A DNA stretch of 64,000 nt from Humulus lupulus (GCF_963169125.1 NC_084800.1:56280866-56344865), one strand, 5' to 3'. Positions 23,479 through 37,147 are shown, counted from the stretch's first letter. A program made the numbers and translations. Notes: generated from the sequence alone by a model not told the origin.

Positions 23479-24500
23479 GCTGGCAGATAAGATTTATATC
23501 TTGTTCAGAAAATCAATTAAATGCTCTCAAATTCTTTACCATAAAGATGGTTTATCTCTGACCCAATTACTCAAAATTTGCAGTACCACTAATTCGAGCA
23601 ATCCACACGGGGGTCTCAACGAATCACCTTTAATGTTACGCAACCAAAGAAAAAAGATGAAGAGGAAAGAGAGAGACCCCCACAACTTACTTTTCCAAAC
23701 CCAGGTGATGAAACTTCAGCTCTCAACCGAAAATTCAAGAATCAGCTACTTTTTCTCCGAGCTTTTACCAAATGGAATAATCTCAACATTAGCTTTTCAT
23801 TCCAGTCACTTTCCCAGTATCCAAACTCAACCTTTTAAGGATTTTTTTTAAACTACAGCTAAGAAGAGTTGCTTACACTTCTCAGTTCCTTTAAATCCCC
23901 GTAATGGGACTTTTCCCATCTACCCAGATAAAAAATTTAAAGAGATAAAGGGGGGAAATTTTCATAACCGTCTAAGAGAAACATTCGAACCCACGAAGTG
24001 TTTTAGTATTATCTGGTAGTGTGGATTCCATTTCCAGCCATAAACACAGCCCCAACTCGAAATCAAAACCCACTTTCGAAAAAACAAAAGCCCGTACTCA
24101 TTTGCCAAAAAAAAACAAAAAGAGAACACACCCACTGAACCAAACCCAGCAGAGACAAGTTTCAGAACCGAAAAGGGAATCAAAATATAGAAGCTGGAGA
24201 AAACGAACGACGACCCAAAAATGGAAAACTCATATGGGAACGACAATCGAACTAAAAATTCTCTTTTGATTAATATGCTCTTTTGCTCCCTCTCCTCCAC
24301 TCCCAAAGGAGAAAAAAGAAAGAAAAAAAAATGTTGTTCTTGGGGAAGAGTGGATTTGTGAACAGGGAGTTGTCGACGAGATCAAGGTGGAATAGACTGA
24401 CTTGTCGCCGAGAAATCAGAGGTCGAGTAGCAAAGCTCAGACAGCTTTTTCTTTTCTTGACCATTAATATTTTATGTCAAACTCTACAACCCGACATCAA
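23479..24500 (-). promoter_or_regulatory. ARF 5' leader (about 1 kb) with possible upstream ORFs
   Basis: The stretch runs from a TATA-like site to the ARF start codon. On the minus strand it holds two overlapping ATG-started ORFs: 24464-24270 (64 aa) and 24306-23962 (114 aa), both upstream of and not reaching the ARF start. If the leader is unspliced these would be upstream ORFs, known to dampen translation of some Arabidopsis ARF mRNAs such as ETTIN and MONOPTEROS. A 5' UTR intron could remove them; I cannot tell from sequence alone. Their residues look like low-complexity translation, so any role is positional. Confidence 0.45.
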
Positions 24501-24525
24501 ATACACACTCTCTTACTATCTTTTA

Positions 24526-24540
24526 CTTTATTATATATTG
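24526..24540 (-). promoter_or_regulatory. Candidate TATA box of the ARF gene
   Basis: Minus strand reads CAATATATAATAAAG. Transcription would start about 30 bp further on, near 24500, in a CT/GA-rich stretch. Confidence 0.4.
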
Positions 24541-24666
24541 ACGATGGCTAACATCTCGTACAATATCCGTCGTCGTCGAAAATACATGTTAGAATATTTA
24601 TTTTACGGTGATATATGTTATAGTTGTAAATTTAAAATAAAAAATTGAATAATTTACAGTAGAGCG

Positions 24667-25052
24667 GTTTGGTAACACTTAAAAAAAATTATTTAATTAA
24701 TTAAAAATTTAAAAATTAAACATAAAATAAAATAATAATTAATAACTTTATTTTTATTTATTATTTTTAAAAAATTTAATTAAAATTTATTAAATAAAAA
24801 ATTTTCATTTTCAAAATTTTTTAAATAATTTTAAACTTTTCATTTTTTTTTTCTATAACTTCAAATTAATATCTTATTTTATATTATTAAACAAAAAATA
24901 AAAATAAAAGTTATCATACATCTTTATTATTTTTTATTTGTAAAAACAAAAAATAAAAATAATTACCAAATATATTTTTATTTTTTAAAAATAAAAATAA
25001 TATTTATATTTTTGTGTTTAAAAACTTTAAAAATAAATTTTTTACCAAACAT
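24667..25052. mobile_element. AT-rich MITE-like element in the ARF upstream region
   Basis: Short inverted ends (GTTTGGTAA at the left, TTACCAAAC at the right) enclose very AT-rich DNA. It lies about 130-510 bp upstream of the candidate TATA box. No target duplication could be fixed. Confidence 0.35.
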
Positions 25053-27212
25053 AATAATATGTTTGTATTTTTTAAAACACATATGATAAACAAAACAAAA
25101 GAGTGTTGTTACTCTATAGTTGGTTAACAATAACTCATAATATTTGATATTGGATTATTCTAATAACAATATGTTATATTCTTGTGGTTTGTGGTGTTGG
25201 ATACTAATAATATTTTTTAACATTTCTCCTAACAAAATATAAGAAATATTATAAATTCTATTTTTATCACTTAAATTATGTAACCATTAAGAAGTTAAAT
25301 AAAAGGTTAATATGTATATTATATATTAATAAAAAAGTAACAAAGAGGTAAAATTTCTGAATGTAATTATTTATTTAAAGTAAGAAAGATTTAAGTTTAA
25401 TTAATACAGCTCGTTTACATTATTGACTGATGTGGTAAGGTGTGTTATGCTCAACACAGACAAGATTCCCACCGCATTTCTTTTGTTTAATGCGTAAATT
25501 ATTATTATTTAATTCTTTTGTCAAATTCTATCCAAATTTACATAAGATTCCTCTCAAATTCGCATTTGGTACAGTAAAATTGATGGTGTCCGGTGTTCAA
25601 TGTCCTCTTAGTTGTACGTGATTTGTTCTCTTTTCATTCGATTTTCAAGAATAAAAATATACTATTTTTCTTCTTCGTTTTTTTGCCCTTTTTTTTGGGA
25701 GTATAGTGTAAAAAAAACACTCATAAGCTACGATGACTTTTGTATATTTTCTTGTACAGTAGACTTCAATTATTTGAGTAGGGATTAAGCATGGGCAAAA
25801 AAAAAAAAAAAAGAAGTAGCGTAAATTAAAAATAAATAACAAGATATTTTTTTCACTAAATAGATTAGGAGAGTAATATAAAAGTTACATATATAAAATA
25901 AAAATTTAAGGACAACAATTGTCTACCATGTCCATTTGAACTATGTAACATGTAACATGTAAGTTCGTACTCCATGTAACATCTAACATGTAAGTTTCCA
26001 CTCACGAAGTTAGGGGACTAGAGGTGATTGTGGTCCCTTACTTTTCTCTTTTTTAGTTTTATTATAATATTTTAAAAAATTTATATATATATATTTAAGA
26101 AATATTTAAAAAATTAGCAATCAAAGTTTTTAAACGACAGATAGAATAAATCTTATAATAAAAAGGTAGTTCACCATTTCATACTTGTGTTTTTCATAGT
26201 ATCATTGGTACTTTGTGTTTACAAATAATGCTTATTTAGTATTTTATATTTTGAAATCGTACATATTTGGTACCCTATATTTTAAAATTATACAAACTCT
26301 ATATCAACAATTAATTTTATTATTGTGTTGTTACATATTTTTTTAGAGATAAAAGACTCAATTTAAATGAAAAAAAAAATTATAGTTTTAATTTTATTTA
26401 AAATGAGGGTGTACTAAGTGTAAAATTATATATATAATTAATGATTTTAACATGTACATATTAATGATTTTATGATAAATACGTAATATTAATAGTCGTA
26501 GTATTATTATTATTATTTCAAACTCTTAAAACTACCATTAATATCATAATATTATTAAGAGAAGTGCTAACCATTTTTTAAAAAGTAAACTCTTGTATCT
26601 TGACTCATGAATTCGACTAATCTATTTTATATTTTAATAATATATTAATTAAATATGAATAAATGACTATATACATGATAAATCAATGAAAAAGTATAGC
26701 ACACAAAATATAATAGTGTTGCAAGGCATCTTCTATATATCTATTATTAGATCAATAAAGTAAAATTTGAATGTTGTTTGGATCTCTAAAGCAAAAAAGT
26801 AAAATTTGGAAGGTAACGAAAAATAAACTCTATATCAACAATTAATCATATACAAGAGTATTTATTATTAATTATATGATATGATACATCGTAGACATAA
26901 AAAAGTTGTAATTATAATTTGGTTATGGTGTGCAAAATACTTCTTCTCATGTCATCTCTGCTTGTTTGGAGTTAAAGACAAAATCGATTTTATGCTTGCT
27001 GATGTAGCAACCACTTGATGGTTGTCCAATAAGGATTGTTTATTGTTACATTAAGTAGTTATACATTATATTTTACAATGTTGAACACAATTAATCATAC
27101 AAAGATCTTAACATAGATACGTTGGTTTCATTACTCATAATATTAGTGTTTTTTCTTTTAAAAAAATTACCATATATTATTGCTTCCACATGATATATAT
27201 ATATGACACTTT
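25053..27212. other. AT-rich intergenic DNA
   Basis: No gene recognised. A short tandem repeat of 'catgtaacatctaacatgtaag'-type words lies at about 25940-26000. Confidence 0.6.
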
Positions 27213-27523
27213 TAATAGTTACTATTTATGAATGGTTATTTTAATATTAATCATTAAATTAAGATCAATAGTCTATATTTATAGTTGTTAATTAATATTC
27301 TAAAATTAAATTTTAATTTTTTTAAATTTTTTAAAAAACTACTTAATTACATAGCAGTCACATATTTATTAAATTAAATAATAAAAAATCTTATTTAAGC
27401 ATTATATATAAAAATTCGAAATTAATGCAAAAAAAAAATTATCTATTAATAACTTGCTATACCAAATCATTATATTATCACATTATCATAATTATTAGTA
27501 TCTATTTATAAATAATAACTATT
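27213..27523. mobile_element. MITE, family shared with 36046-36436
   Basis: Inverted ends AATAGTTACTATTTAT (left) and the complement ending ATAATAACTATTG (right), ~310 bp. Internal words ('atttatagttgttaattaatatt', 'tataccaa.tca.t.tattatcac') occur in the same order at 36046-36436, so these are two copies of one family. Confidence 0.55.
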
Positions 27524-30436
27524 GAAAAATCTTCCTACATATTATTATATGATATCTATTAAAAAAAGTATTAATATTGTCACACAGTTTATGTTCGAGT
27601 TTTATAGCTAACTAATAAATTACCTTTAATGATTGCTTTGTGTTAATGGCCATGGTAATAAATTGCTTTGTCGTGTAAATCTTGATATTATAATAATCAT
27701 GTTTGGGATACAAAGAAATACTTTTTCTTTTTTTGTTATAACATGGGAAATATGTGAAGGGAGACAATATAAGAATTAAGAATATTAATTAGATAAACTT
27801 ATGTCATTATCATGTATTATTATTTAAGTTAAAAGTGAGCTATACTATCATAAAACCTTTTAAGTGATAAGATATCTAGAAAAACGGTCTTTCTATATCG
27901 ATTGTGTTCAAATGGTACGTACATATTATTTTTGTAGGATGAAATATTAAAATTGCAAACATATATAAAATAATCTTATATGAATAAAAAATATTTACAT
28001 ATTTTAAGAAGTTGAACTACGTCAAATGTAATATCTATATATGTAGAACTATATTAATCATTGCAAAGACAGCGTTACAAAAATCAGTGTATGGGGGAGT
28101 CAAAAGGTGTTTTTTTTTCACAAATAAGACATGGAATTTTTTCAATTTAATTTAGTGAAGGAGGGGTTGTTGGGTTGGGTATTGAAATAAATATATTTAT
28201 GTATTTATAATTTGATGTGTTGTGAATAAAAATAATATAAGATTCTTGACCCATAAAAAGGGCAGGCAAAGCTAAAAAATAAAGGGAGGGACTACGAAAG
28301 TGAAAGGAATTTATTTTAATTAATAAATAGAGGTCAAGAAAGGCCAGCCACTATATAGCCGCAAAAGCTGGGGATCTTCACATGTCACATATATGTTTGG
28401 TGAATCCTACTTTTGAACATTATCATTATACTCTTCTAACCAAAGTTTATCCTAAAAATATTTTAAATCAATTTTGGTAAAAAAAACAAATAACATAAAA
28501 TTATGACTTTATGGTATAAAATAAATTATATAGAGTGGGTGACAATTAATGTGGACAAAATATGAAGATCCTGAATTTGAGCGTGTTCATAAAAGATGTA
28601 GGGGCATCCTAACTTTACCTTATTATGTTCTTGTATTTGATCTTCCCAGAAAAACAGCAACTCCTTTTCCCCAACTCCTTACTTTATGATAACCACAATA
28701 AACAAATATAAATTGTTAAAAATGTAAACCATTATATATTGTTTTTATTATTCGTGGGGTCTACGTGAGTCTTATATGATAATACTTAATTAACTTAATA
28801 ATAATCCAAATGTTATGCATATAATACTTTTAGGAGCTAAGAAGAAAATTTTTCCAACTACACAAATTACTCTTATTTATTTAAGGAGCATGCACAACTA
28901 ATTTATAAGCAGTTTTATTAGTCCAACATAATTTAAGAACATTCTTAGACGAGAAACTTGCAATATCATATAATAAAATTCTAATTTATTATTGGACAAC
29001 AAACTTTCTTTATTGTGCATATTGAATATTGATAAATTATGAAGAAAGGAAAAATTGTCTTATAATTTGGTTTGTAAGTTATAATAGGTTAAATGTAATT
29101 TTATTCCTTCTTAAAGAATACATGATTAAATTATAGTAATGGTATTAATCGTCCTGAGTCTGTCACGATTATACGTATACATTAAAATATTTTATATATT
29201 AGATTATTTTAATCAGATTTGAGTATTTGTTTTGCTCATTTATATGTTCTATTATATATAATTTCTATGAATTTGAATAAATTTTATTTTCTGAAGAATA
29301 GAACTCATTTTATTTAAATGTATATACATTCATTATTTGCGTTAATCATTGATTACTTATAATTATGATGCGAATTGCAGATGACACAATAATAAATGAA
29401 AATTTCTCCATATATACCGGGCTTCATTTAAAACCATAATCTTAGGATGGTGTAAAATATTATTTTAATTTATTACTATAATAAAGAAAAAAGACAAAAT
29501 GGGACGATGAAATTTGGTAAGAGGAGGAAAAAAGAAATCGATCAGGTCATTATTGCAGTGCGCACTCTATTATTAATTGCAACGAGTTTTTTATTTATTT
29601 TTAAATTATATTGTTGTTATTTGTAATAATTGTTCATACAAACTTTAATTGATTGCAAAGATTAATTTTGCAATTTTTATTAAAAAAGAATACAATAATT
29701 CATCAGGGCCCTGGAAAGCAGGGCCAGTTGGTTTAACATATTATAAGCCGAAAGGGGCACAGTAATTATAAAAGAGACAAAGATACAGATCATAGCACAC
29801 ACAAACCACTTAATTATGAGGTTTAATCTTGACCAAAAAGGTCGTTAGTTATATCCTTCAGCTTCACGAAGTAATTAAAATGCATGCATTATACGATATT
29901 AATAATTAGAGTCCATCGTGTGTGTACAAACTTATATTTTTGTCTATATATCTCTTGGAATCGTGTGCCAGACACACAAATATATATATATATATTTATA
30001 CATTTATACATTTAGAATTTTTTTTTTCCTATACTTGGACTACGCATTCATTATAGAATTATTAGATGTTATATTATGGGTTTTATAATATAAATAAATC
30101 TCCATAAGGACAAACAATATAAATATATGGTGGTCCACTAAAAAAAAACTTACGTTTAATTATAATAAAATTTATGACTAAAAAACATTATTATATTTAT
30201 GTCATTACTAAAAAAATTAGTATCTAATATAGTATTAGCAACAAAAATAAAAATTTATTGAGATTAAATATGTATTTAATAATCACAATAAATTTTATCA
30301 TTATTTACAATAAGCTTGGACTAGGTGTTACCTTTTAGTTACAAGCAATATTTTGTTATTGCTAAGAGTGACATTTTTAGTCACAAAAAACTACATTGTG
30401 ACCAAAAACTGTGGCACTATAATAATATTTATATTG
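27524..30436. other. AT-rich intergenic DNA; possible transposon remnant at its right end
   Basis: No gene recognised. About 30310-30420 has alternating 'tagtcacaa' and 'gtgacc' words like the subterminal repeats of CACTA or MULE ends, but no terminus was found. Confidence 0.5.
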
Positions 30437-31634
30437 TGTTAATCCTATAATTGACATTTTTATAGAAATATCTTTTTCTTAAAAAATAAAATTGGTTGAA
30501 TTAGTTGTTTCCCTTTATTATAATATTCGGAAATGTTTGTTTCCCTTTATTATAATTTTCGGAATTGTTTGGTTTCCTTTATTTCACTTTTTCGGAAATC
30601 CACTTTCCTATTTTGTGTATTTTGGACAATAATATGCTTCCTTATTTAGCCTATATTGTCTCATTTTGTTTATAAAGGGAAAAAGTATATTGCAAATATT
30701 TGGTACTTACCCAAAGTTGTTTTTGGATTATTTGCTGATATATTTTCGTGCAGCTCAAGTATTGCAATCAGGAAACTGGTTCTTAATGTCATTAATTGTT
30801 GTTTCCTTTTTGAGTTTGTTTTTGATCCGACACAGGTTTGAGCTGTCCCCACCGATATCGCATCTGTCGGATCAGCATTTTCTAAAAAAGGCAACTCTTC
30901 ATCAATCAAGAATAACTACTGTGATTCTTGCCTTTATTAGAAGAATTATTTCTCTGTCTTTGTGAGCACGAAAAAGACTCTATAAATAGGGCTCTAAAGG
31001 CAGTGAGAAAAGTGAACTCTTTGGTGCATTATTCGTGAGCTTTATTGTAATATTTGTGAGAGTTCCTCTTTGTATTCAAGATCATAAGTATTCATGTGAT
31101 CTTGTAGAATTATGTGTGTTTAGTTTTTAGTGGTGAGTTTATACCATGTTCATGAGTGAATACACATTGTAATTTGAACACAACGTTTATAGTCTTCGGG
31201 AGAAGATTTTTACAAGCCTTGCGTCGGGAGGATGCAAGCACTCGCTGGCCATTGAAGGGAGTTCAAGTGGTTGAGCGTTTCAATCAAGATCAGATTAGTG
31301 AAGAGAAGTGCAACAAGTTGCGGAAAATCTCAAGAGGGAGTCTTGTTTTGTTTAAGTCAATGTTTTTGTACTTGTGATTCTTTATTAATTGGTTTTATTC
31401 TCTGGGCGTGGCCCCAAGGAGTAGGTTATCCGAAAGGGTTTCTGAACCTTGTAAAAATTCGTTGTGTTCTTTATTGTTTTGCACTGTCTTTTTATTGTGT
31501 TCAGTTCCTGTCGTGACAAGTTTGGTTTCTGTCCCGACAGAACTGTAATCTGTGTACACAGTTAATTACCATTCTGTACTTTAATTAATTTACTTGATTT
31601 AATTAATTTGGTAATTACTAACAACAGAATTTCA
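30437..31634 (+). mobile_element. Solo copia LTR (SIRE-like family of 38036-39136)
   Basis: Starts TGTTAATCC and ends GAATTTCA, flanked by an exact 5-bp duplication TATTG (30432-30436 and 31635-31639). Its right end, reversed, matches the left end of the LTR at 38036 (TGAAATT..., 'aattaccaa', repeated 'aattaatt'). A TATA-like 'ctataaatagggc' at about 30980 and the LTR phrase 'gggcgtggccccaa' (31406) fit a + promoter. ORFs here are LTR shadows. Confidence 0.85.
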
Positions 31635-31698
31635 TATTGGTTTATGTATATTTTTACTTCATTCACAAAATTTACGAATGAACTTTCGAAATTATTTT

Positions 31699-32085
31699 GG
31701 ACTTGTTTGACATGGTTTTGGAAATCCAAACCCATAAATTATTTGGGAGTGTTTATGTAAATTTTTCCAAAAATATTTTTTGTGTTTGAAAATTCTTCAT
31801 AAAGAAGTAAATATCCACCAATTGTGTAGAAAAGAAAAAAACAAAAGAAATTATTTTAAGTTTTAATAAAATTTTAAGATTTTGTATTTTATTTATTTTT
31901 TATAATAATATATTCATATTTTAATTTTATTTGAATAAAAAAATTAATCATATTAAAAGTTATTTTTATGATTTGAAAAACAATTTCAAGAAGATTATCC
32001 AAACAATTATCAAAAAACTTTTAAGCTTTTACATATATTCTTCTATTGACTAAAACTAAAAAGTAAAAACTGTGTTAAACAAGCC
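31699..32085. mobile_element. MITE with GG(A/C)TTGTTT inverted ends
   Basis: Left end GGACTTGTTTGACATGGTTTT pairs with the right end, whose complement reads GGCTTGTTTAACACAGTTTTT. About 390 bp, AT-rich, non-coding. The ends resemble Tourist/Harbinger MITEs; the target duplication is not clear. Confidence 0.5.
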
Positions 32086-32639
32086 ATTTCTGTGTTTAAA
32101 AAATTCTTATTGAAAAGTTCATTTTTCTTAAATTTTTTACAGATTTATTATTTCATCTTTATAACTGAAAAAATATTGATTATATCATTCTATCCATCCA
32201 TTACCACTGATTCATTTATTATCTATTTTTTGTCCAATACATATTTTCTGAGAAATAATGCAAAAATAATAATTAATAGTCTTTTGACTAGAGTAAGTGT
32301 GGTGAAGGTGCATAGCAGTGGGTTTTGTATTCGTCCGCTGAATTTAAGAACATGCTGGATCTATATTTCATACAAATTGATTAATGTATTTATTAATTAA
32401 TTATATTATATGAAATAAAAACAACAGAGCTATACATTATTATAAGGCTCTTTTGCAAAATGGTATATTTTTAAAAATAATTTTATACTTTAATCTAATT
32501 TTAATAATTATTTATAAAATATTCACTTGAAAATTTAAATAGATAATCAAAGACAGTTAATTAAAAAATTTACTAAAAAAATTTTTCACAAATTTCTTAA
32601 ATTATAAATAATTTATATGATATATATATATATATCTAT
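32086..32639. other. AT-rich intergenic DNA
   Basis: No gene or repeat recognised. Confidence 0.5.
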
Positions 32640-32900
32640 AGAGAGAGACAAAGAAGAAGGTATATTAATAGAGAAGAGTGGAAGCAGGGAAGAGTAAACC
32701 CCAGCCAGCCATGCATGTGAAATTCAGCAGCTTTTGTCTCTCGCAACTCCGACCGAAACATTGCCTTATAATCTGCCTTTGTGGCTCAGGCTCTCCTCTC
32801 TTATATATATAAATGGATTCCCTTGTTCTCATTATATTCCCAAAACTCTCTGACCCAACTCTCTTTTACCTCTCTCTTCCTCTTCTACGTACGGACTATA
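32640..32900 (+). promoter_or_regulatory. Promoter-like segment without an evident coding gene
   Basis: A sudden drop in AT content, a CATGCATG (RY-type) word at about 32710, a TATA-like TTATATATATAAATGG at 32799-32815, then a CT-rich leader (32820-32890, 'ctctctgacccaactctctttt'), as in plant promoters. No ORF of note follows on the + strand. Could drive a non-coding RNA, or be a gene relic. Confidence 0.35.
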
Positions 32901-34732
32901 CATTTATTTATTTATTCATTTTGTATATTATATTAGGGGATATTAATTCCCTTACTATTATTATTATTATCTGATATAGCTTCAAATTTAACTTATTTAT
33001 CATTATTATTTGTATATGTAGCTTAACTGGTTGGTTCACCGGAAAAATGCCAACTTCTTAATAAATATATTTAGATGGAGCTTAACTAGTTGATTAATTA
33101 ATTAATTACTAAATAAGTTTGAAGTTGAAACTCATGATGATCATCTTCTATGTACACGATTGACTAGTTGTGAATGTTTTCGCCTAAATTCATGCACTGA
33201 CACCAATGTTTTAAAGATGAAAAGATTGTTTACCTAAGTCTACATACATACATATATTTCGTATTTTATATTGGCCAGGGCCATATATATTAATTAATAA
33301 AGTTATGAAAATCTATATAATGCGTATCGTACCTTCTGGCTAATTTGTTGTGTGTTATGTATAGATACGATCAATTTGGAAATAAGCAGTTATATATATA
33401 AATAGAGAGATATGATTTCTATCAATTATTTTATTTATATTTATATTTATATAAATACGTCAAGTTTGAGTAGCTAGGGAGATTGGATAGAATTGAAATA
33501 ATAAAATATAAAAAAAAATTAATTAATTTTTTTTTTCATAAGTTTGCCATAATGTACAAAAATCAGGACCTACCTATAGTGCAATTATAATCCTCCTCAA
33601 CTAAGCATATCCGAAGTCAATTTTGCAAGATATTATGTCTAGATCTAGCTATACAAAATAATATTTACCCTACAAATTTATTTATAGGCCGGTGGTTGTT
33701 TATATTGTTCAAAACTATACAAACTCTACATATTTATTTATAAAGGGTATATATTGTTCGAAAATCTAGGATCTTTAGGGTTTTGTAGGAAAAACTAAAA
33801 TATTTCCACAAAATAGCTAGATATTATACAGCAAAAATGTGGTGCATGCATAGATAGATCTTCGATCTCATGATCTCATATATGAAAAAAAAAAATTCAG
33901 AGACGTAATTACAATATTACTAGTCATGGGAGACCAAGAACTGAGGAGACAAGACGAGAGACAATATTTATAAAAAAAATTAAAAAAATTCTCTTCTGAA
34001 AATTTGACAAGACATTACTATGGCTTTACGTACGTCCTATGATGTTAAATATATCAACAACAATACATATATATTGTGAGAGTGTGGCTTATACGTGTTG
34101 ACAATTAGTATAATGTTAATTATTTTGATGGGTTGATCGACAATTATTATATACATACATTGATAATTAGTCACGCGTCATTTATTACAATTAATTTAGT
34201 TTCTAGAAATTGGACACTAATTACTTATGATTTTTTCAGTGACATAACTATATATATATACAAATAAAAAAAGAAACATTAAAAAATTATCCTCCATACA
34301 TAATAAACATTTTTAATTATCATTAGCATTTTTAATACACAAATTATTTTCCAAACACAATATGGTACGTGTTCGTGGGAGAAGCGCTTGCTAACAAATT
34401 ATTAACATAGACTACTTTGCAAAATATTTTTTAAAAAAAATAGTCTGCAAAATTTATGTAATTATTGATTTATGGATGAGTAGATTTTTTGCTATTTAAG
34501 TAAAATTAATCGGAAATATGTATATATATATAAATCATATAATTATGGAATATATATTTATGGAGAGGGGGATGAGCAATAAGAGGCAGATCCAACAGAA
34601 TGATTCGGGTTCTTAATTTTAATAATTATAAATTGTTGCCGTAGGCCGTGGCGCTGGACTTGGGATTAATAGAATGAAGATATCCAGCTAGGCTGCTAGT
34701 TTATGCATATGCACATGGCTTTGCTCTAATCG

Positions 34733-34763
<31 letters not shown>

Positions 34764-35793
34764 AAAAGAAAAAAACCGACAAGGTGAAGAACAAACTCAT
34801 TAATTAGCAGGCTCATTGTCCTTCCTAATTATTATTACAATGTAGTAAAGTGATTTAGATTAAGCTAATCATCATAGGACTATTTTACTGCCTTCTTAAT
34901 ATATATTTATGACTCCCAATGAGTTTTTATTATGCCTGAGATGTTAGTAAATCTAAAGACATGCATGATCTCTTTTGATTCATATGTGTCCACCCCATAT
35001 CGTTGAGCATGAGCACTGGTATCTTTTCTATATAAAAAGTTACGAAATTTTTTTGTTTGGACAGTTTTTTATTTTTTATTTTTATTAATTTTAATAAAAT
35101 ATTTTTATATTTAAAGGTAGATTGTAAATACAATTTAAATTTAATGATAATTATTTAAAAATAAAAAATTTATATATTTTTAACTTAAATAAAATTTAAT
35201 TAAATTTAAACTTAATATTATATTAAATATATAATATATAATATTTCCTTGTCACTGTCGAATTCAAAAACTAAAACAAACATAAACATAAACTTAAACA
35301 AAATTAATTAATTAAAATAGAATATTTTAAAGATATTTTATGATAATTTAAATAATTAAATCATATTTATTTAAAATAATAATGACATACATATCATTTT
35401 TTTTATTTTATAAATTTGTGTGATAGTTGTTTTTTATCAAGTGATTTTAGCTTTTTTTCTTCATCAAATTTACCAAAGAACATTACAAGATACATTATAC
35501 TACTGCCTACACTATGACTTTTTCTATTCTTTTTTTATTTCTATTATTAATTTATTTTTAAATATTATTGTATTTTATATATATGTCATATAGCTATGTA
35601 AATATACATCTATATCAACATTGTGTTTAGATGTCATATATGTAGAGATTTTTTTATATAAATTTATATATACTATAAAATTATAATTTATTCTATTGGA
35701 TATATATTCAAACAAACAGTGAACCAGATTTTATTAAAATTATAAATAATATTTAACGTGCATTATATAATATTTATAAAAATTTATCCAATA
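32901..35793. other. AT-rich intergenic DNA with microsatellites
   Basis: No gene recognised. An (AT)n run lies at about 34734-34760. A less AT-rich island at 34560-34730 has no open frame. Confidence 0.5.
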
Positions 35794-35796
35794 TTA

Positions 35797-36731
35797 GGGC
35801 CTGATTGGTATCAGGTTTGGAATCAATTTTATGTTTCCAAATACTAAAAGCATGTAGGACCCACAATAATATGTGATTGGTTAGTCATTTCTTAAAACTA
35901 AATCTAAATCTGATTTTAAAATTTTGCCTATACAGTTGAAAACTATAAAAAGATGTTTTCTCTATTTCCTAATATTTTTAGTAAGATTTGACTTACTGTT
36001 GAGTATATATGTATATACATATATATATATATATATAAATATATGGGTGCATTTAAATGGTTACTACACATTGATAATTACTTTAATATTAATTATTGAA
36101 TTAAAATCAAAGGTCCATATTTATAGTTGTTAATTAATATTTCTAAAAATAAATTTTGATTTTTTCAAATTTTTGGAAGGGTTACCTAATGAAAACGTGT
36201 ATTTATTATAAAAATATAATATTGTAAATTTTTTATTTTTCAAATGCATGTCAATTTCTAAATATAGGTAGTATCTCTCATCAGTTGGAAACAACATTAA
36301 TTATTACAAAAAATAACTAAATTCAAAATTAATATAGAAAAAAAATATTTACCTATTAGTGACTTGTTATACCAAGTCACTGTATTGTCACATCATCATA
36401 ATTGTTAGTACTCTTTTATGGGTAGTAACACCTATATACTGAAGCAATTTTATGAATATAATCAATGCATTATTATTAAATTTTACTTAATTAAATCTAT
36501 TGAAAAATTTAAAATCATACAACCTATGTATATAGAATATATAAAATTAAAATAATATTCAGATTCACTTGAACCAATCACAGATTCAGTTTTTTAAAAC
36601 TCAAAAACAGTTTACAGACATTGAACCAATCACATTTTCAGAAACATGTTTTTAGTCACTAAATTCAGATTTTCATTTCAGAATCTCACTTTTAAAAAAT
36701 ACAGTTTTCTAATCACGAACCAATCAGACCC
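35797..36731. mobile_element. PIF/Harbinger-like element with TTA target duplication
   Basis: Left end GGGCCTGATTGGTATCAG and right end, whose complement reads GGGTCTGATTGGTTCG, are flanked by TTA on both sides (35794-35796 and 36732-36734). Both the terminal word and the 3-bp TWA-type duplication fit PIF/Harbinger (Tourist). No transposase is encoded. A second MITE (36046-36436) sits inside it. Confidence 0.7.
36046..36436. mobile_element. MITE copy nested in the Harbinger-like element
   Basis: Inverted ends ATGGTTACTAC and the complement of GTAGTAACACC. The interior matches 27213-27523 in order. Its nesting shows it moved after the Harbinger-like element. Confidence 0.5.
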
Positions 36732-36734
36732 TTA

Positions 36735-37147
36735 GTTATCAGGCTACCACTATATTCGTTTTCAACTTTGATTCCCTATGATCATATTCTTATAATCTGT
36801 TTTTATAGTTATTGAGTGTATAATAATAATAATAATTCCCTTAAGATATATGTAAATCTATATTTAACAAACTATTTGATAGAAGAAAAAAAATAGATTC
36901 TTAGTATAATAAAGCACTTTTATACTAAATAATTTTAGAAGCTTAAAAAAAACATAATTTTGCATTAATTACTTAATGCTAGCTAGACAATTAGAAGCCA
37001 ATTTCTTTAAGGAAAAAACTCAATGTTTGATAAGAGGAATAAGTGGTTGGATGGAAAGGAGAGAGAGGAGGAAGAGAGATAGGAGGAGATGATAAACACT
37101 GTTGTTCAAACAAAATAGATTGAAGGAGGGAAATGAGAGATGGGAGG
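36735..37147. other. Intergenic DNA and truncated MITE
   Basis: AT-rich to about 37015. From 37020 'aatgtttgataagagga...agagagaggagg' resembles the left part of the complete MITE at 62748-63130 and is cut by the LTR starting at 37148. Confidence 0.4.

Noticed and set aside
30656..31516. Overlapping + strand ORFs around 30656-31516
   Set aside because: They fall inside a solo copia LTR with a TATNG duplication (TATTG) and show no protein family pattern.
32640..32900. Known microRNA precursor in the promoter-like island
   Set aside because: I looked for the common miRNA words (miR156, 159, 160, 164, 166, 167, 171, 172, 390, 396) and saw none here.
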